Part shown: positions 27,758 to 35,956 of the stretch, piece by piece
How the letters are laid out: each line of letters opens with the position of its first letter
Numbering within the stretch: position 1 is the first letter of the stretch
Origin: Paenibacillus pinihumi DSM 23905 = JCM 16419
Lineage (GTDB): Bacteria; Bacillota; Bacilli; Paenibacillales; Paenibacillaceae
Length of the DNA stretch: 64,000 nucleotides
Reading direction: 5' to 3'
Assembly (NCBI RefSeq): GCF_000422505.1
Contig: NZ_KE383864.1
Coordinates: 540,381 to 604,380, forward strand
Made by a program: the position numbers and the translations under genes
Notes under the pieces: model-generated
Told to the model about the DNA's origin: nothing
What the model saw: only the letters and a program-made list of their open reading frames with translations
Database searches by the model: none

Positions 27758-28358
27758 GTTCGTCTCCTCCTTCGAGTTTCTCGTCCCCTGCGGATCGATA
27801 GATGACAAAATGTCCTTGAAACACCATTTCCTCGCCGACGTACGTAAACACATCCACCTTGGCTTTGCTGCTTCCCCCTGATATGGAGCTGACGTAAGCC
27901 TTTGCTATACATTTCTCACCGAGTGCGACCGACCGGACGAACCGGATGTCCGCAGACGCTGTCAGTGCGATCTCGTCGTTAATAACAGCTACCGCAAGCG
28001 AATTGGCTTGTGCAAATACATGATGTCCGCGAGCGATGCCTGTCCGGGAGAATACATGCTCCTCTCGGATTTCAAAGATCGAGATTCCGCTCTTATCAAG
28101 CTGCAGATCTATAATGTCCCCTATCACCTCATGCAGAGGCAATGACCGGACCGAATCATAGGAGCGTTCAGCCATTAGTTTGACCCGTTCTCTCAGTTCG
28201 GGAATCCCTAGCTCCAGACGGTCCAGTCTTATTGTTTGTATACTAACCTTAAGCAGCCGGTTCAGCTCCCTGTCCGTCATAAACGGATTGTCTTCGATCA
28301 GTCTGGAGAGCTGCTGCTGCCGTTGACGCTTGGGCAGACGCTCGATTGTCCGCACCAC
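27741..28358 (-). CDS. fapR: Malonyl-CoA-responsive repressor FapR
   Basis: About 205 residues. An N-terminal DeoR-like helix-turn-helix (DNPFMTDRELNRLLKVSIQT, IRLDRLELGIPELRERV) is joined to a hot-dog effector domain (~80-190) that binds malonyl-CoA (FAQANSLAVAVINDEIALTA, AKAYVSSISG, GEEMVFQGHFVIYRS). It represses fab and pls genes until malonyl-CoA rises. The start is uncertain: GTG 28358 or 28355 overlap the only good site (AAAGGTGG), so translation may begin slightly downstream. An operator lies upstream at 28540-28556. Confidence 0.93.
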   Translation of the reverse strand: MVRTIERLPKRQRQQQLSRLIEDNPFMTDRELNRLLKVSIQTIRLDRLELGIPELRERVKLMAERSYDSVRSLPLHEVIGDIIDLQLDKSGISIFEIREEHVFSRTGIARGHHVFAQANSLAVAVINDEIALTASADIRFVRSVALGEKCIAKAYVSSISGGSSKAKVDVFTYVGEEMVFQGHFVIYRSAGDEKLEGGDEHADRN

Positions 28359-28514
28359 CTTTATACGATTATAGTAAGTGAATCACCCTGATATTCAACG
28401 CTGCATTCCTGGATTCAGGCAGCATGAAGAACCCCCTCGGGGACTTTGGCGCCTGTATACAGGAAGCGGCAGACAAGGCCGGATTCGAGCCACGGGTCTT
28501 GTCTGTCTTTTCAA

Positions 28515-28556
28515 ATTATAGGCGCATGTTTATCAGCTGTTATCACCTGGTACTAA
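28515..28556 (-). promoter_or_regulatory. fapR promoter with FapR operator
   Basis: The plus-strand sequence TTATCACCTGGTACTAA (28540-28556) matches the FapR box TTAGTACCTGGTACTAA at 15 of 17 positions. On the minus strand a TATAAT -10 (28520-28515) lies 17 nt from a weak ATAACA -35 (28543-28538) inside the operator, so FapR binding would block polymerase. A large hairpin with arms near 28470-28507 follows in the long (~150 nt) leader before fapR. Confidence 0.8.
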
Positions 28557-28653
28557 TTTAGTATAAAGAAAAATGCGGCAGGAAGCAATGCCCGCCGCAG
28601 GGAAAGCTTGCCCACAAGCGCTCTGACAAGGCGGGCCAGGGCATCATGCGGAC

Positions 28654-28686
28654 AAAAAAATAGCACCTCACCATGGATGAAGTACT
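28654..28686 (-). terminator. Intrinsic terminator of yceD-rpmF
   Basis: On the minus strand AGTACTTCA (28686-28678) pairs with TGAGGTGCT (28670-28662), including G-U pairs, and is followed by ATTTTTTT. It lies 17 nt after the rpmF stop and separates it from fapR. Confidence 0.8.
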
Positions 28687-28702
28687 ACTTTATTCGTGTC
28701 AA

Positions 28703-28876
28703 TTACTGCTTGATAATTTCTCTGGATTTATACGTTCCGCATACTTTACATACACGGTGAGACAATTTCAACTCTCCGCACTGGTCGCATTTAACCATAC
28801 CCGGTACAGCCAATTTGAAATGCGTACGGCGTTTGTCACGGCGAGTTTTGGATGTTCTTCTTTGTGGTACTGCCAT
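28703..28876 (-). CDS. rpmF: 50S ribosomal protein L32 (zinc-binding form)
   Basis: 57 residues from ATG 28876 with AAGGAGGTGGGAAAG upstream. The sequence [20 protein letters not shown] is diagnostic. It keeps both zinc-ribbon cysteine pairs (CDQCGE and CKVCGTY), so this is the zinc-containing paralogue type. It is directly downstream of yceD, a pairing conserved across bacteria. Confidence 0.98.
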   Translation of the reverse strand: MAVPQRRTSKTRRDKRRTHFKLAVPGMVKCDQCGELKLSHRVCKVCGTYKSREIIKQ

Positions 28877-28909
28877 CTTTCCCACCTCCTTCACAAAAAT
28901 TGCAGCCGG

Positions 28910-29419
28910 CTATTGATCCTTGAACAGATCCTTTAGCGCGGCAAACCGCGGATCAATCGCTTCATTCGAACAACCGCAGTCTTTCTCGTTCCTGTTGCCC
29001 CCGCATTGCGGACAAAGCCCCTTGCAGTCCTCCTTGCAGAGCGGCACAAAAGGCATATAGAGCAACACAGATTCCTCGACATATGGCGTCAAATCAAGCT
29101 TGTCTTCTTGTACAGGGATAATATCCTCATTCTCAGGCCCTTCTTCATAGGCTGCCAACGTCTGGAACTTCTCGTAAAAAGGAATCGACAGATGCTCCCC
29201 GGCGGACTCCAGGCACCGCGAACAGGAAAGCTCGACATCCAGCTCCAAATTCCCTTCCACGACGACAACCTTGTCCTCGGCATGGGCTGAAAGCTCAACG
29301 GTGACAGGACTTGCCTTCCTGACATCCTTGTTGTTTCGTAAAAGCTCATCGACATTCATTGACGTATGAAACGGGACCTTAATCCCCTTAGTTAACACAT
29401 CCTGCATTTTGAACAGCAT
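28910..29419 (-). CDS. yceD: YceD/DUF177-family protein
   Basis: 169 residues from ATG 29419, which has GGAGTGA upstream. Family features: an LFKMQDVLTKGIKVPFHTS start, ELSCSRCLESAGEHLSIPF (first Cys pair), then CKEDCKGLCPQCGGNRNEKDCGC near the C-terminus and LKDLFKDQ at the end. DUF177 proteins are encoded next to rpmF and are linked to 23S rRNA accumulation in plants and bacteria. The minus-strand promoter must lie in 29420-29578, shared with divergent tmcAL. Confidence 0.92.
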   Translation of the reverse strand: MLFKMQDVLTKGIKVPFHTSMNVDELLRNNKDVRKASPVTVELSAHAEDKVVVVEGNLELDVELSCSRCLESAGEHLSIPFYEKFQTLAAYEEGPENEDIIPVQEDKLDLTPYVEESVLLYMPFVPLCKEDCKGLCPQCGGNRNEKDCGCSNEAIDPRFAALKDLFKDQ

Positions 29420-29578
29420 AAGATCACTCCAAACAAACAAAGATTATTATATCGACCCGCCCGCTATTTTGTCAACATTTCACACCGAACAAAACGGTAA
29501 AATTGCCCGAATTCGCCTCTTCCGCCCCGAACATGCTATATTTTAGGAAAATCAAATTCAGCTTGGGGGAAAGACTTC

Positions 29579-30820
29579 ATGCGCTCCGTTGGTGTCATTG
29601 TTGAATACAATCCGTTTCACAACGGACATCTCTATCATTTGCAGCAATCGGTGTCCATTACCGGTGCCGACGCTGTCGTTGCTGTCATGAGCGGCAGCTT
29701 CCTGCAGCGCGGCGAGCCGGCAATGTTCAGCAAGCGGGCACGGACCGAGATGGCGCTCGCAGGCGGCTGCGACCTGGTCATCGAGCTGCCGGTCGCATAT
29801 TCTACGCAGGCGGCTGAATGGTTCGCCTACGGCGCTGTGTCCATACTGCAGGCAACAGGCATAGTCAATGCGCTGTGCTTTGGCAGCGAGGACGGTGATC
29901 TGCACAGCCTGCGCGCCATAGCTTCCTGCCTTGCCCGTGAGCCTGAGGCGTTCCGGCTCATGCTCCGCGAGGAGCTTGGCCGCGGCGCAAGCTATCCATC
30001 GGCCTACAGCCATGCTGTAAGACAATATATGGAGACAATCGGGGAACGGCAAGCGGCAAGCCTGCCGCTCGCCCGTCCCAACAATACGCTCGGACTTCAT
30101 TATCTGCTCGCTCTGGAGCGGATTGGCAGCTCTATTGAGCCCTACACCATTATACGCGAGAAGGCAGAGTATAATCAAAGCACGATTACCGACAGGCATA
30201 TTGCCAGCGCCACCGCGATCCGCAGCGTGATCTCAGGGGGCGGAGGACTGGAGCAAATCGCCGGGGTAATTCCCCGCTCCACCGCTGACATTATCAGCCG
30301 TGAATTGGCAGCCGGCCGGGAGCCGCTAAGCTGGGACAACTTCTATCCGAAGCTGCTGCACCAGCTCTTGTCACATTCTGCAGGGCAGCTTCGCAGCTAT
30401 TACGAGATGAGCGAGGGACTCGAGCACCGGTTGCTTCAAGCACTGCCTGCGATTGAGAAGCCAAGCTTTGAAGCACTGATTACAGCAGTAAAGACACGCC
30501 GCTATACCCGTACAAAGCTTCAACGCGTACTGCTCTCCGTGCTGCTTAATCATCAGAGAGAACAGCTTGCGCCGGAGCTTCTCACATCCGGCGTCGACTA
30601 TATCCGGGTGCTTGGCTTCTCCGCCAAAGGCCGGAAGCTGCTGAAGCAGATGAAGAAGACCGCAAGCGTTCCCGTCCTGCTGAGCGCTGCCCGCAATCAA
30701 GGCCAGCACCGCTACCTGGAATTGGATGTCCGGGCTTCGGCCGTCTACGAACTTGCGTACCCGGATGCCGGACCACAGCAGTTGTTCCGCGATTACTATG
30801 AGCCGCCTGTCATGCTTTGA
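29579..30820 (+). CDS. tmcAL: tRNA(Met) cytidine acetate ligase (YlbM)
   Basis: 413 residues. It makes N4-acetylcytidine at the wobble position of elongator tRNA-Met from acetate and ATP. The N-terminus has the nucleotidyltransferase HxGH motif in VGVIVEYNPFHNGHLYHLQQ, followed by VMSGSFLQRGEPAMFSKRAR and the FGSEDGD block. The ATG is preceded by GGGGGAAAG. It diverges from yceD and converges on the SepM-like gene; a stem spans its 3' end. Confidence 0.94.
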   Translation: MRSVGVIVEYNPFHNGHLYHLQQSVSITGADAVVAVMSGSFLQRGEPAMFSKRARTEMALAGGCDLVIELPVAYSTQAAEWFAYGAVSILQATGIVNALCFGSEDGDLHSLRAIASCLAREPEAFRLMLREELGRGASYPSAYSHAVRQYMETIGERQAASLPLARPNNTLGLHYLLALERIGSSIEPYTIIREKAEYNQSTITDRHIASATAIRSVISGGGGLEQIAGVIPRSTADIISRELAAGREPLSWDNFYPKLLHQLLSHSAGQLRSYYEMSEGLEHRLLQALPAIEKPSFEALITAVKTRRYTRTKLQRVLLSVLLNHQREQLAPELLTSGVDYIRVLGFSAKGRKLLKQMKKTASVPVLLSAARNQGQHRYLELDVRASAVYELAYPDAGPQQLFRDYYEPPVML

Positions 30821-30828
30821 CAGGCGGC
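30802..30828 (+). terminator. Hairpin at the tmcAL / sepM convergent ends
   Basis: GCCGCCTGTCA (30802-30812) and TGACAGGCGGC (30818-30828) form a perfect 11-bp stem spanning the tmcAL stop codon at 30818-30820. The T-tract is poor, but its position between convergent genes fits a shared terminator. Confidence 0.6.
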
Positions 30829-30837
30829 TTGGCTGTT

Positions 30838-31875
30838 CTATTTGGTTATGGGGCCGCTTTGCAGCAGCTCCACAGCATCATGAAGCGTCGATACCGCAAC
30901 AATGCGCATCGGGGTTCCCAGCGCCTCAGCCTTCGCCCTGGCCTCCCGTTCATTGCCCGGAGGCACGAGGAACAGCTCAGCACCGCTCCTGTGGGCGGCT
31001 GTGACCTTGAAGGCGACTCCGCCGATCTCTCCGACTTTGCCATCCGGCCTAATCGTTCCTGTCCCGGCGATGCGCAGGCCGCCTGTCAGATCACCCACAG
31101 TCAGCGCGTCGAGCGTCTGCAGCGCGAACATTAGTCCCGCGGAGGGACCGCCGATCTCTCCCGCCGCAATGGAAACCTTGAGCTGCTCCTGCTGCGGCAC
31201 AAGATCACGGATTTCAGCCAGTACAATACCGCCGAGCGCCTGCGGCAGGTCACGGCCCGATTCATCCTCCGGCAGCGCCTTCAGCGGAAGCTTGAGGGTC
31301 TGTTCCTTCCCTTGACGCACAATCGTCCATTCCAGTTCCGCCCCCGTCTTCTGCTGCTTCAGCACAGCAGCCAGGGACTGGGCAGTACTTATTTTCTTCC
31401 CTTGTACAGCTGTGATGCTGTCGCCAGGGCGAAATCCTCCCTGATCCTGTGCCACATCCGTGACAGCAAGTTCACGGGTCACGATTTCATAGGGAATGCC
31501 TGCTTCCCGGTACGCCGCCTCAATGGCATTGCTCTGTGAATTCTGCATGATATATAAGAGCCGCGCGGCATATTCTGATTCACTCTTGTCCCCGAGCATA
31601 TCCTTTTTGCGCAGCAGCTCCAGATCATGATCCCAGAACGACCGCATAACGGCCCAGTAATTGGCATACGTCATCTTGACCGTTGTTAGCATAAAAACGC
31701 CTTTGCCCGGCGGGTCCCCTGCAACCACCTTTACCATCGGCGTGACAGGCTCTACAATTCCCGGTTCATATGCCGCATAAGGAGTCGGGATGTATAGCAG
31801 CACAATCATAATCAGCGCCGCAGCCAGCGCAGGCCGGATAATGCCCGCAACTGCGCTTTTGGGTGTATTCGACAT
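30838..31875 (-). CDS. SepM/YlbL-type PDZ-Lon serine protease
   Basis: 345 residues. One N-terminal membrane anchor (ALAAALIMIVLLYIP, ~16-30), an extracytoplasmic region with a PDZ domain (~135-200, GGFRPGDSITAVQGKKIS), and an S16 Lon-type protease domain with the Ser-Lys dyad S245 (GGPSAGLMF) and K290 (GGVAFKVTAAH). Relatives process a competence pheromone in Streptococcus (SepM); the B. subtilis homologue is YlbL. It might process exported peptides, including quorum peptides, but that is only inference. The start has AAAGGAGG upstream. Confidence 0.92.
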   Translation of the reverse strand: MSNTPKSAVAGIIRPALAAALIMIVLLYIPTPYAAYEPGIVEPVTPMVKVVAGDPPGKGVFMLTTVKMTYANYWAVMRSFWDHDLELLRKKDMLGDKSESEYAARLLYIMQNSQSNAIEAAYREAGIPYEIVTRELAVTDVAQDQGGFRPGDSITAVQGKKISTAQSLAAVLKQQKTGAELEWTIVRQGKEQTLKLPLKALPEDESGRDLPQALGGIVLAEIRDLVPQQEQLKVSIAAGEIGGPSAGLMFALQTLDALTVGDLTGGLRIAGTGTIRPDGKVGEIGGVAFKVTAAHRSGAELFLVPPGNEREARAKAEALGTPMRIVAVSTLHDAVELLQSGPITK

Positions 31876-31978
31876 TTTGGCCTCCTTTGGATAAGCAGTG
31901 GTCTAAGCTCTGCCCTCCCCGCGTACATTGTAATGTCTGTCCCGTTTATTCAGAGCATCAAGGAGGCGTCGGAGCATT

Positions 31979-33196
31979 ATGCTGAGAACCATCGTACTAG
32001 GCGTTATTTCGCTGTGGCTTGTTACCTCGATTGTCAGACAGCCGAATGAGGCCTTCCAGGCTGCTCTCCAAGGCTTGTCTGTCTGGTGGAATATTGTGTT
32101 TCCCGGCTTGCTGCCCTTCCTTGTGCTGTCTGAGCTGATGCTTGCCTTTGGCGCCGTTCATGCGCTCAGCTCGCTGCTTGATCCGGTTATGCGCCGCGGC
32201 GCGGGCATGCCCGGAACCGCTGCCTGGCCGGTTGCACTCGGCTGGACCGCGGGCTATACTGCCGGAGCGGAAGCCACCGCCTCTCTCCGCAAACAGCAGG
32301 CCGTCAGCCGCCGGGAAGGACAATGGCTGCTGGCTGTTTCTTATATGCCCAATCCGATGTTTATGTTCATTGTAATCGGGGCAGGCTTTTTTCATCATCC
32401 GTATCTCGGCGCCTTCATCGCTCTTGCCGTATGGCTGTCCGGCATTATGAATGGAGTGCTGCTGCGCCTGCTTCCTCTTGGAACCAGGGAACAGGATGAT
32501 CGGAACAGCAAAGCCGAGTCCGGAGCCTACAACACACTCCAGAAGGCCGGCAAGGCCCTCATGCAGGGACATCGCGAGGATGGCCGAAGCTTCGGCAAGG
32601 TGCTCGGAGATTCAGTGTCGACAGGCATTCAGAAGCTAATGCTCGTAGGGGGCTTCATCATCTTCTGTGCACTGCTCGCCCGCCTGCTCGCCGCTTCACT
32701 CCCCGAAAGCTTGTCAATCTTGGCGTTCACCGGCATCTACGAAAGCCATCTCGGCGCTTATTCCGCGAGCCTGCTGCAATCCGAGCTGGGACTGCCGATC
32801 TGTATCGCCCTGATCTCTGCCGTCCTATGCTGGGGAGGCTTAAGCGGGCTGCTGCAGGTACGCAGCGTTATTTCCGGCTCAGACTTGAAATTTCTGCCCT
32901 TCCTGCTGGCCAAGCTGCTTCATGCCCTGCTCGCCTTCGGGCTGACGCTGCTGCTGTGGAAACCTTTTCACTATTGGCTTCAAAACTCAGCTTCCGGCTT
33001 TCACGAGGAAGCCTTCTCTACACCATTTGACAGTGGCCTGACCCTGCTTCCATTTTCAATTTCCGTCCGGGATCTGCCGTCGCTATGGCAGCACATTCCG
33101 ATTGTAATCGGTATTCTTGGCGCTTCCATGATGGCCCTTGTCATCATCTCCTATTTCGTATGGAGCTTCGGCAAACGTCCGGGAAAAACCGGCTAA
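31979..33196 (+). CDS. ylbJ: YlbJ-family sporulation integral membrane protein
   Basis: 405 residues with about eight hydrophobic segments, including LGVISLWLVTSIV at the start, IVFPGLLPFLVLSELMLAF, and VIGILGASMMALVIISYFVW at the end. Loop motifs YTAGAEATASLR and SYMPNPMFMF are conserved in the family. In B. subtilis ylbJ is mother-cell (sigma-E) expressed and needed for normal spores. It diverges from sepM and ends at a strong terminator. A nucleoside-transporter-like gate fold is recognisable. Confidence 0.9.
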   Translation: MLRTIVLGVISLWLVTSIVRQPNEAFQAALQGLSVWWNIVFPGLLPFLVLSELMLAFGAVHALSSLLDPVMRRGAGMPGTAAWPVALGWTAGYTAGAEATASLRKQQAVSRREGQWLLAVSYMPNPMFMFIVIGAGFFHHPYLGAFIALAVWLSGIMNGVLLRLLPLGTREQDDRNSKAESGAYNTLQKAGKALMQGHREDGRSFGKVLGDSVSTGIQKLMLVGGFIIFCALLARLLAASLPESLSILAFTGIYESHLGAYSASLLQSELGLPICIALISAVLCWGGLSGLLQVRSVISGSDLKFLPFLLAKLLHALLAFGLTLLLWKPFHYWLQNSASGFHEEAFSTPFDSGLTLLPFSISVRDLPSLWQHIPIVIGILGASMMALVIISYFVWSFGKRPGKTG

Positions 33197-33216
33197 TTTG
33201 CTAAGACGGTACCAAT

Positions 33217-33262
33217 AAAGCTGCTCTCAGGATTATCCGGCGGATAACCTTGGAGCAGCTTT
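33217..33262 (+). terminator. Bidirectional terminator between ylbJ and coaD
   Basis: AAAGCTGCTC (33217-33226) pairs with GAGCAGCTTT (33253-33262); inside, GGATTATCC/GGATAACC extends the structure. A T-run follows on the plus side. It lies between two convergent genes. Confidence 0.8.
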
Positions 33263-33292
33263 TTAAACATGAAATCGGCTTGCCGGCGTCAT

Positions 33293-33796
33293 TTACGAGT
33301 GGCTGAACTTGACTCTGAGCGCCTGCTCGACCTCATGGGGCACCAGATCATGAATGTCACCGCCGAATTGGGCGATTTCCTTCACAATGCTGGAGCTTAA
33401 GTAAGAATATTTTGGATTCGTCATCATGAAGATCGTCTCAATGCTGTCATCCAGATGCTGATTGGTTGAAGCAAGCTGCAGCTCATACTCGAAATCCGTA
33501 ACCGAGCGAATGCCCCGGACAATGACCTGGGCATTTTTCGAGCCCATATACCGGACGAGCAAATCGCGGAAGCTGTCCACCTCTACGTTTGGCAGATGGC
33601 TGGTCGCCAGCCTGAGCAGCTCCTTCCGTTCCTCAATCGAAAACAGCGGATTTTTGCTTGTATTATTCAATACAGCTACAACCAGCCGGTCAAATTGCTT
33701 TGCTGCCCGCTGAATAATATCCAAATGGCCCAGTGTAACCGGATCAAAACTGCCCGGGTATACTGCGATTTTTTCTACATGTTGTCCGTATGGCAT
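33293..33796 (-). CDS. coaD: Phosphopantetheine adenylyltransferase
   Basis: 167 residues. It catalyses the fourth step of CoA synthesis, ATP + 4'-phosphopantetheine to dephospho-CoA. HxGH-type motif in [20 protein letters not shown], substrate loops [16 protein letters not shown], and [17 protein letters not shown] near the end. AGGAGG lies 9 nt before ATG 33796 and 3 nt before ATG 33802; the former is chosen. It follows rsmD, the usual rsmD-coaD pair. Confidence 0.97.
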   Translation of the reverse strand: MPYGQHVEKIAVYPGSFDPVTLGHLDIIQRAAKQFDRLVVAVLNNTSKNPLFSIEERKELLRLATSHLPNVEVDSFRDLLVRYMGSKNAQVIVRGIRSVTDFEYELQLASTNQHLDDSIETIFMMTNPKYSYLSSSIVKEIAQFGGDIHDLVPHEVEQALRVKFSHS

Positions 33797-33798
33797 GT

Positions 33799-34377
33799 TC
33801 ATGCCCCTCCTGTGTCTTGATCATCGGGCTGGTAACGGTAAATAGAAACCGCGATTTCTCCGTACACCGCCCGTTTAAGCTGTATGTATGCACCGGTCTG
33901 CTCCGAGTAATGATGGCCGGACTCATGCTCCACCATTACAATGGCATCAGGTTCGACAAGCCCCTTGACTGCCAGCTCGTCCATTATAGCATCGGCATCC
34001 TTCATCCGGTAAGGCGGATCCAGAAAGACCAGCCGAAATGCCAGATTGCGCTTTTCCAACAGTTTGATAGCCCGCCTTGCATCATTTTTATAAATCTCCG
34101 CACGGTCTTCCATGTTGGCTGCTGCCACATTTTTGCGGATAATGTCGATACTTTGTCTTTCCAAATCAACAAAGACGGCCCGCTCCATTCCCCGGCTGAT
34201 CGCCTCAATCCCGAGTCCTCCGGTTCCCGCGAACAAATCAAGCGCCCATCCCCCGTCAAAAAAAGGACCGATCATGCTGAATACCGCTTCCTTCACCTTG
34301 TCGGTGGTCGGTCTTGTCTGACTGCCGGGCACGGCCTTGAGCGGCCTTCCCTTTGCTTCGCCTGCGATCACTCTCAA
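33799..34377 (-). CDS. rsmD: 16S rRNA (guanine-966-N2) methyltransferase
   Basis: 192 residues if translation begins at TTG 34377. That start restores the conserved beginning (M)[13 protein letters not shown] and has GGAG 9 nt upstream; ATG 34413 adds 12 unconserved residues. It has an AdoMet pocket ([19 protein letters not shown]) and the catalytic DPPY motif (FLDPPYRM) of N2-guanine methylases. It is B. subtilis ylbH. The upstream region 34378-34574 has no gene and leads into an RNA candidate on the other strand. Confidence 0.94.
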   Translation of the reverse strand: MRVIAGEAKGRPLKAVPGSQTRPTTDKVKEAVFSMIGPFFDGGWALDLFAGTGGLGIEAISRGMERAVFVDLERQSIDIIRKNVAAANMEDRAEIYKNDARRAIKLLEKRNLAFRLVFLDPPYRMKDADAIMDELAVKGLVEPDAIVMVEHESGHHYSEQTGAYIQLKRAVYGEIAVSIYRYQPDDQDTGGA

Positions 34378-34574
34378 TGCTGCTTTCTCCTTCCATTGTT
34401 GGGCCGGACTCAAGCAGCCGATTAAGGTTCAACTCTCACTGATCCTTCGATCTACGGCAGTTCCGGCCAGCGCATCCCGAGCCGGGAGGCGCTTTAACTT
34501 CTGCTATCGTACCACAATTTATTCAAGTTGAAAAAGGATATGAAGCGCCAAAAATTTGTTTGGCACCCGTGTAT

Positions 34575-34727
34575 ATTATTCCCTGCGGGCGGACATCATG
34601 TAAGTATGGCACTCGCAAGGTGCCGTAAGACAACCGCGGAGAAGACTTACGTTTCCCCATAAGCTCTTCGTCCGGTTTCTCCTCTCCCATATTGACCATC
34701 CCTTTGCGGGGATGGTCGCTTTTATTT
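34575..34727 (+). ncRNA. Structured small RNA candidate upstream of rsmD (csfG position)
   Basis: Plus-strand nested pairings: CGGAC 34590-34594 with GTCCG 34670-34674, ATGTAAGT 34598-34605 with ACTTACGT 34645-34652 (one G-U), and hairpin GGCAC 34608-34612 with GTGCC 34620-34624. A strong terminator follows: GACCATCCC 34694-34702, GGGATGGTC 34709-34717, then GCTTTTATTT. No plus-strand gene follows. B. subtilis has the sporulation RNA CsfG between ylbG and ylbH (rsmD), so synteny suggests a CsfG-type RNA. The 5' end is not defined. Its terminator overlaps the 3' end of the convergent amidase gene. Confidence 0.55.
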
Positions 34728-35471
34728 GAGCAGCCCCAAACGGTCCAAAATAACCGCCAGCTGTTCTCTCGTCACAGGCTGTCCCAGCCCGAATTGTTCA
34801 TTAGATATCCCGTTCATAATTCCTGCTTCCACTGCCTTCTTAATTGCCCCAGCAGCCCAGTGGTCTTTGGGCACATCCTTGAATCCGCTCACGCCCTCTC
34901 CTCCTCCCGGCTTCAGCTTCAGACCGTACACCTCTGCCGTCCCGGCAACGATTGCCGCTGCGCATTGTCTTCTATAGCTGTCCGATTTTAACAGCCCCGC
35001 CTCTTCCCGGTTCGTCATAAAGCCGCATTCCACCAATATGGACGGCATCTTCGTCTCTCGCAGCACCTGAAAATTAGCCGTTTTCACCCCGCGGTCTCTC
35101 CGGCCCGTTTGTCTGATTAATTGACGATGCACCGCTTCAGCCAGCCTCAAGGAACCCGTTGACGGGCGGGTATGCACATACGTCTCGATTCCTTCTGCCT
35201 GATTCCAGCCGTTTCCGTGCGCATTGGCATGAATAGAAATATAGACACCCGCTCCCCATGCATTTGCCTTGTCTGTACGCTCCTTAAGCGGTACGTCCCG
35301 GCTTCCGTCTTCGGCATGTACGAACTTTATATCTACCGCCTCATATTTCTCAAAGCCGCTGCGCGCGTAGGCAGCCACCTTACTATTGAAATGAAACTCG
35401 CGGAGCGTACCGTCAGGTGTACGCTTCCCCGCTGTCTCCGGCCCGTGTCCGGCATCGATGGCAATTCTCAT
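34722..35471 (-). CDS. N-acetylmuramoyl-L-alanine amidase with an S-layer-homology (SLH) domain, no signal peptide
   Basis: 249 residues. The N-terminal Amidase_3 domain (1-~180) has the zinc ligands in AIDAGHGPETAG (His), FHFNSK, YISIHANAHGN (His) and the catalytic Glu in SILVECGFMTNREEA. A linker leads to one SLH module (~195-245: FKDVPKDHWAAGAIKKAVEA, QFGLGQPVTREQLAVILDRL). No signal peptide is visible, as in CwlC-type mother-cell lysis amidases of Bacillus, so release by lysis or holin is likely. GGAGTGATG precedes the ATG. It lies beside a sporulation-type RNA candidate. Confidence 0.88.
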   Translation of the reverse strand: MRIAIDAGHGPETAGKRTPDGTLREFHFNSKVAAYARSGFEKYEAVDIKFVHAEDGSRDVPLKERTDKANAWGAGVYISIHANAHGNGWNQAEGIETYVHTRPSTGSLRLAEAVHRQLIRQTGRRDRGVKTANFQVLRETKMPSILVECGFMTNREEAGLLKSDSYRRQCAAAIVAGTAEVYGLKLKPGGGEGVSGFKDVPKDHWAAGAIKKAVEAGIMNGISNEQFGLGQPVTREQLAVILDRLGLLK

Positions 35472-35565
35472 GCCGCATCACTCCTTTTCAACAGTTTATT
35501 CCGTGCAGCGCTTCCTTAACGCGGCTCGTACCAGGGGAAAACGGGATTTGGTCATCTACACACCA

Positions 35566-35591
35566 AGCCCCGTGCAGGGATGCACGGGGCT
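35566..35591 (-). terminator. Hairpin ending the Agr-like operon
   Basis: AGCCCCGTGCA (35566-35576) and TGCACGGGGCT (35581-35591) form a perfect 11-bp stem that overlaps the lytTR stop. The T-tract is weak in both directions. It is the likely 3' end of the 37242-35590 operon. Confidence 0.6.
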
Positions 35592-35940
35592 ACTTTAAAT
35601 CTTTGATTTTTTTAGCTATAATCCGGTAGTTGCTCCGTGCGACATTACAGGGCTTGCCGCTCACGGACGGATCATCGTGAAAGTATAGCCGGCACCATGT
35701 CGGGTCCAGCCGTTTAACCTTGGAGAGATCGGCTATATACGACCGATCGACAAGCTCGAAATACTGCCCCTTGGCCTGGAAGGCATTCAACCATCGCTCG
35801 AGTGTGTTTGCCACATAGTAAACCGAATCTGTCGTATGCACAAGTATCCGGTTTTGCAATGTTTCCAGGAACAGCACCTCGTCAATATGAATGTTTTCCA
35901 GACCATGGCCTTCCTTTTCTTTGGTTACTGCCAGGTACAT
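35590..35940 (-). CDS. Stand-alone LytTR-domain DNA-binding protein
   Basis: 116 residues made up almost entirely of a LytTR DNA-binding domain: ENIHIDEVLFLETLQNRILV (beta-strand core), YYVANTLERWL, FELVDRSYIADLSKVKRL and SNYRIIAKKIKDL. There is no receiver domain and no membrane segment, so it cannot be a normal two-component response regulator. GGAGTGA precedes ATG 35940. It is last in the Agr-like operon, 16 nt after agrD. The likely role is to read out the quorum signal, perhaps held in check by the operon's membrane protein. Confidence 0.85.
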   Translation of the reverse strand: MYLAVTKEKEGHGLENIHIDEVLFLETLQNRILVHTTDSVYYVANTLERWLNAFQAKGQYFELVDRSYIADLSKVKRLDPTWCRLYFHDDPSVSGKPCNVARSNYRIIAKKIKDLK

Positions 35941-35956
35941 TTTTTCACTCCAAACC

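Noticed and set aside
29558-30199. 213-codon minus-strand open frame opposite tmcAL
   Set aside because: Its sequence is the complement of a clearly conserved tmcAL, so it is a shadow.
34561-34577. TGGCAC-N-TAT pattern resembling a sigma-54 promoter
   Set aside because: The -12 element lacks TTGC, and no enhancer-binding protein gene is nearby.
34618-34640. ACCGCGG stretch suggesting a T-box leader
   Set aside because: The full AGGGTGG-ACCGCG antiterminator motif is absent and no plus-strand gene follows. A small structured RNA fits better.
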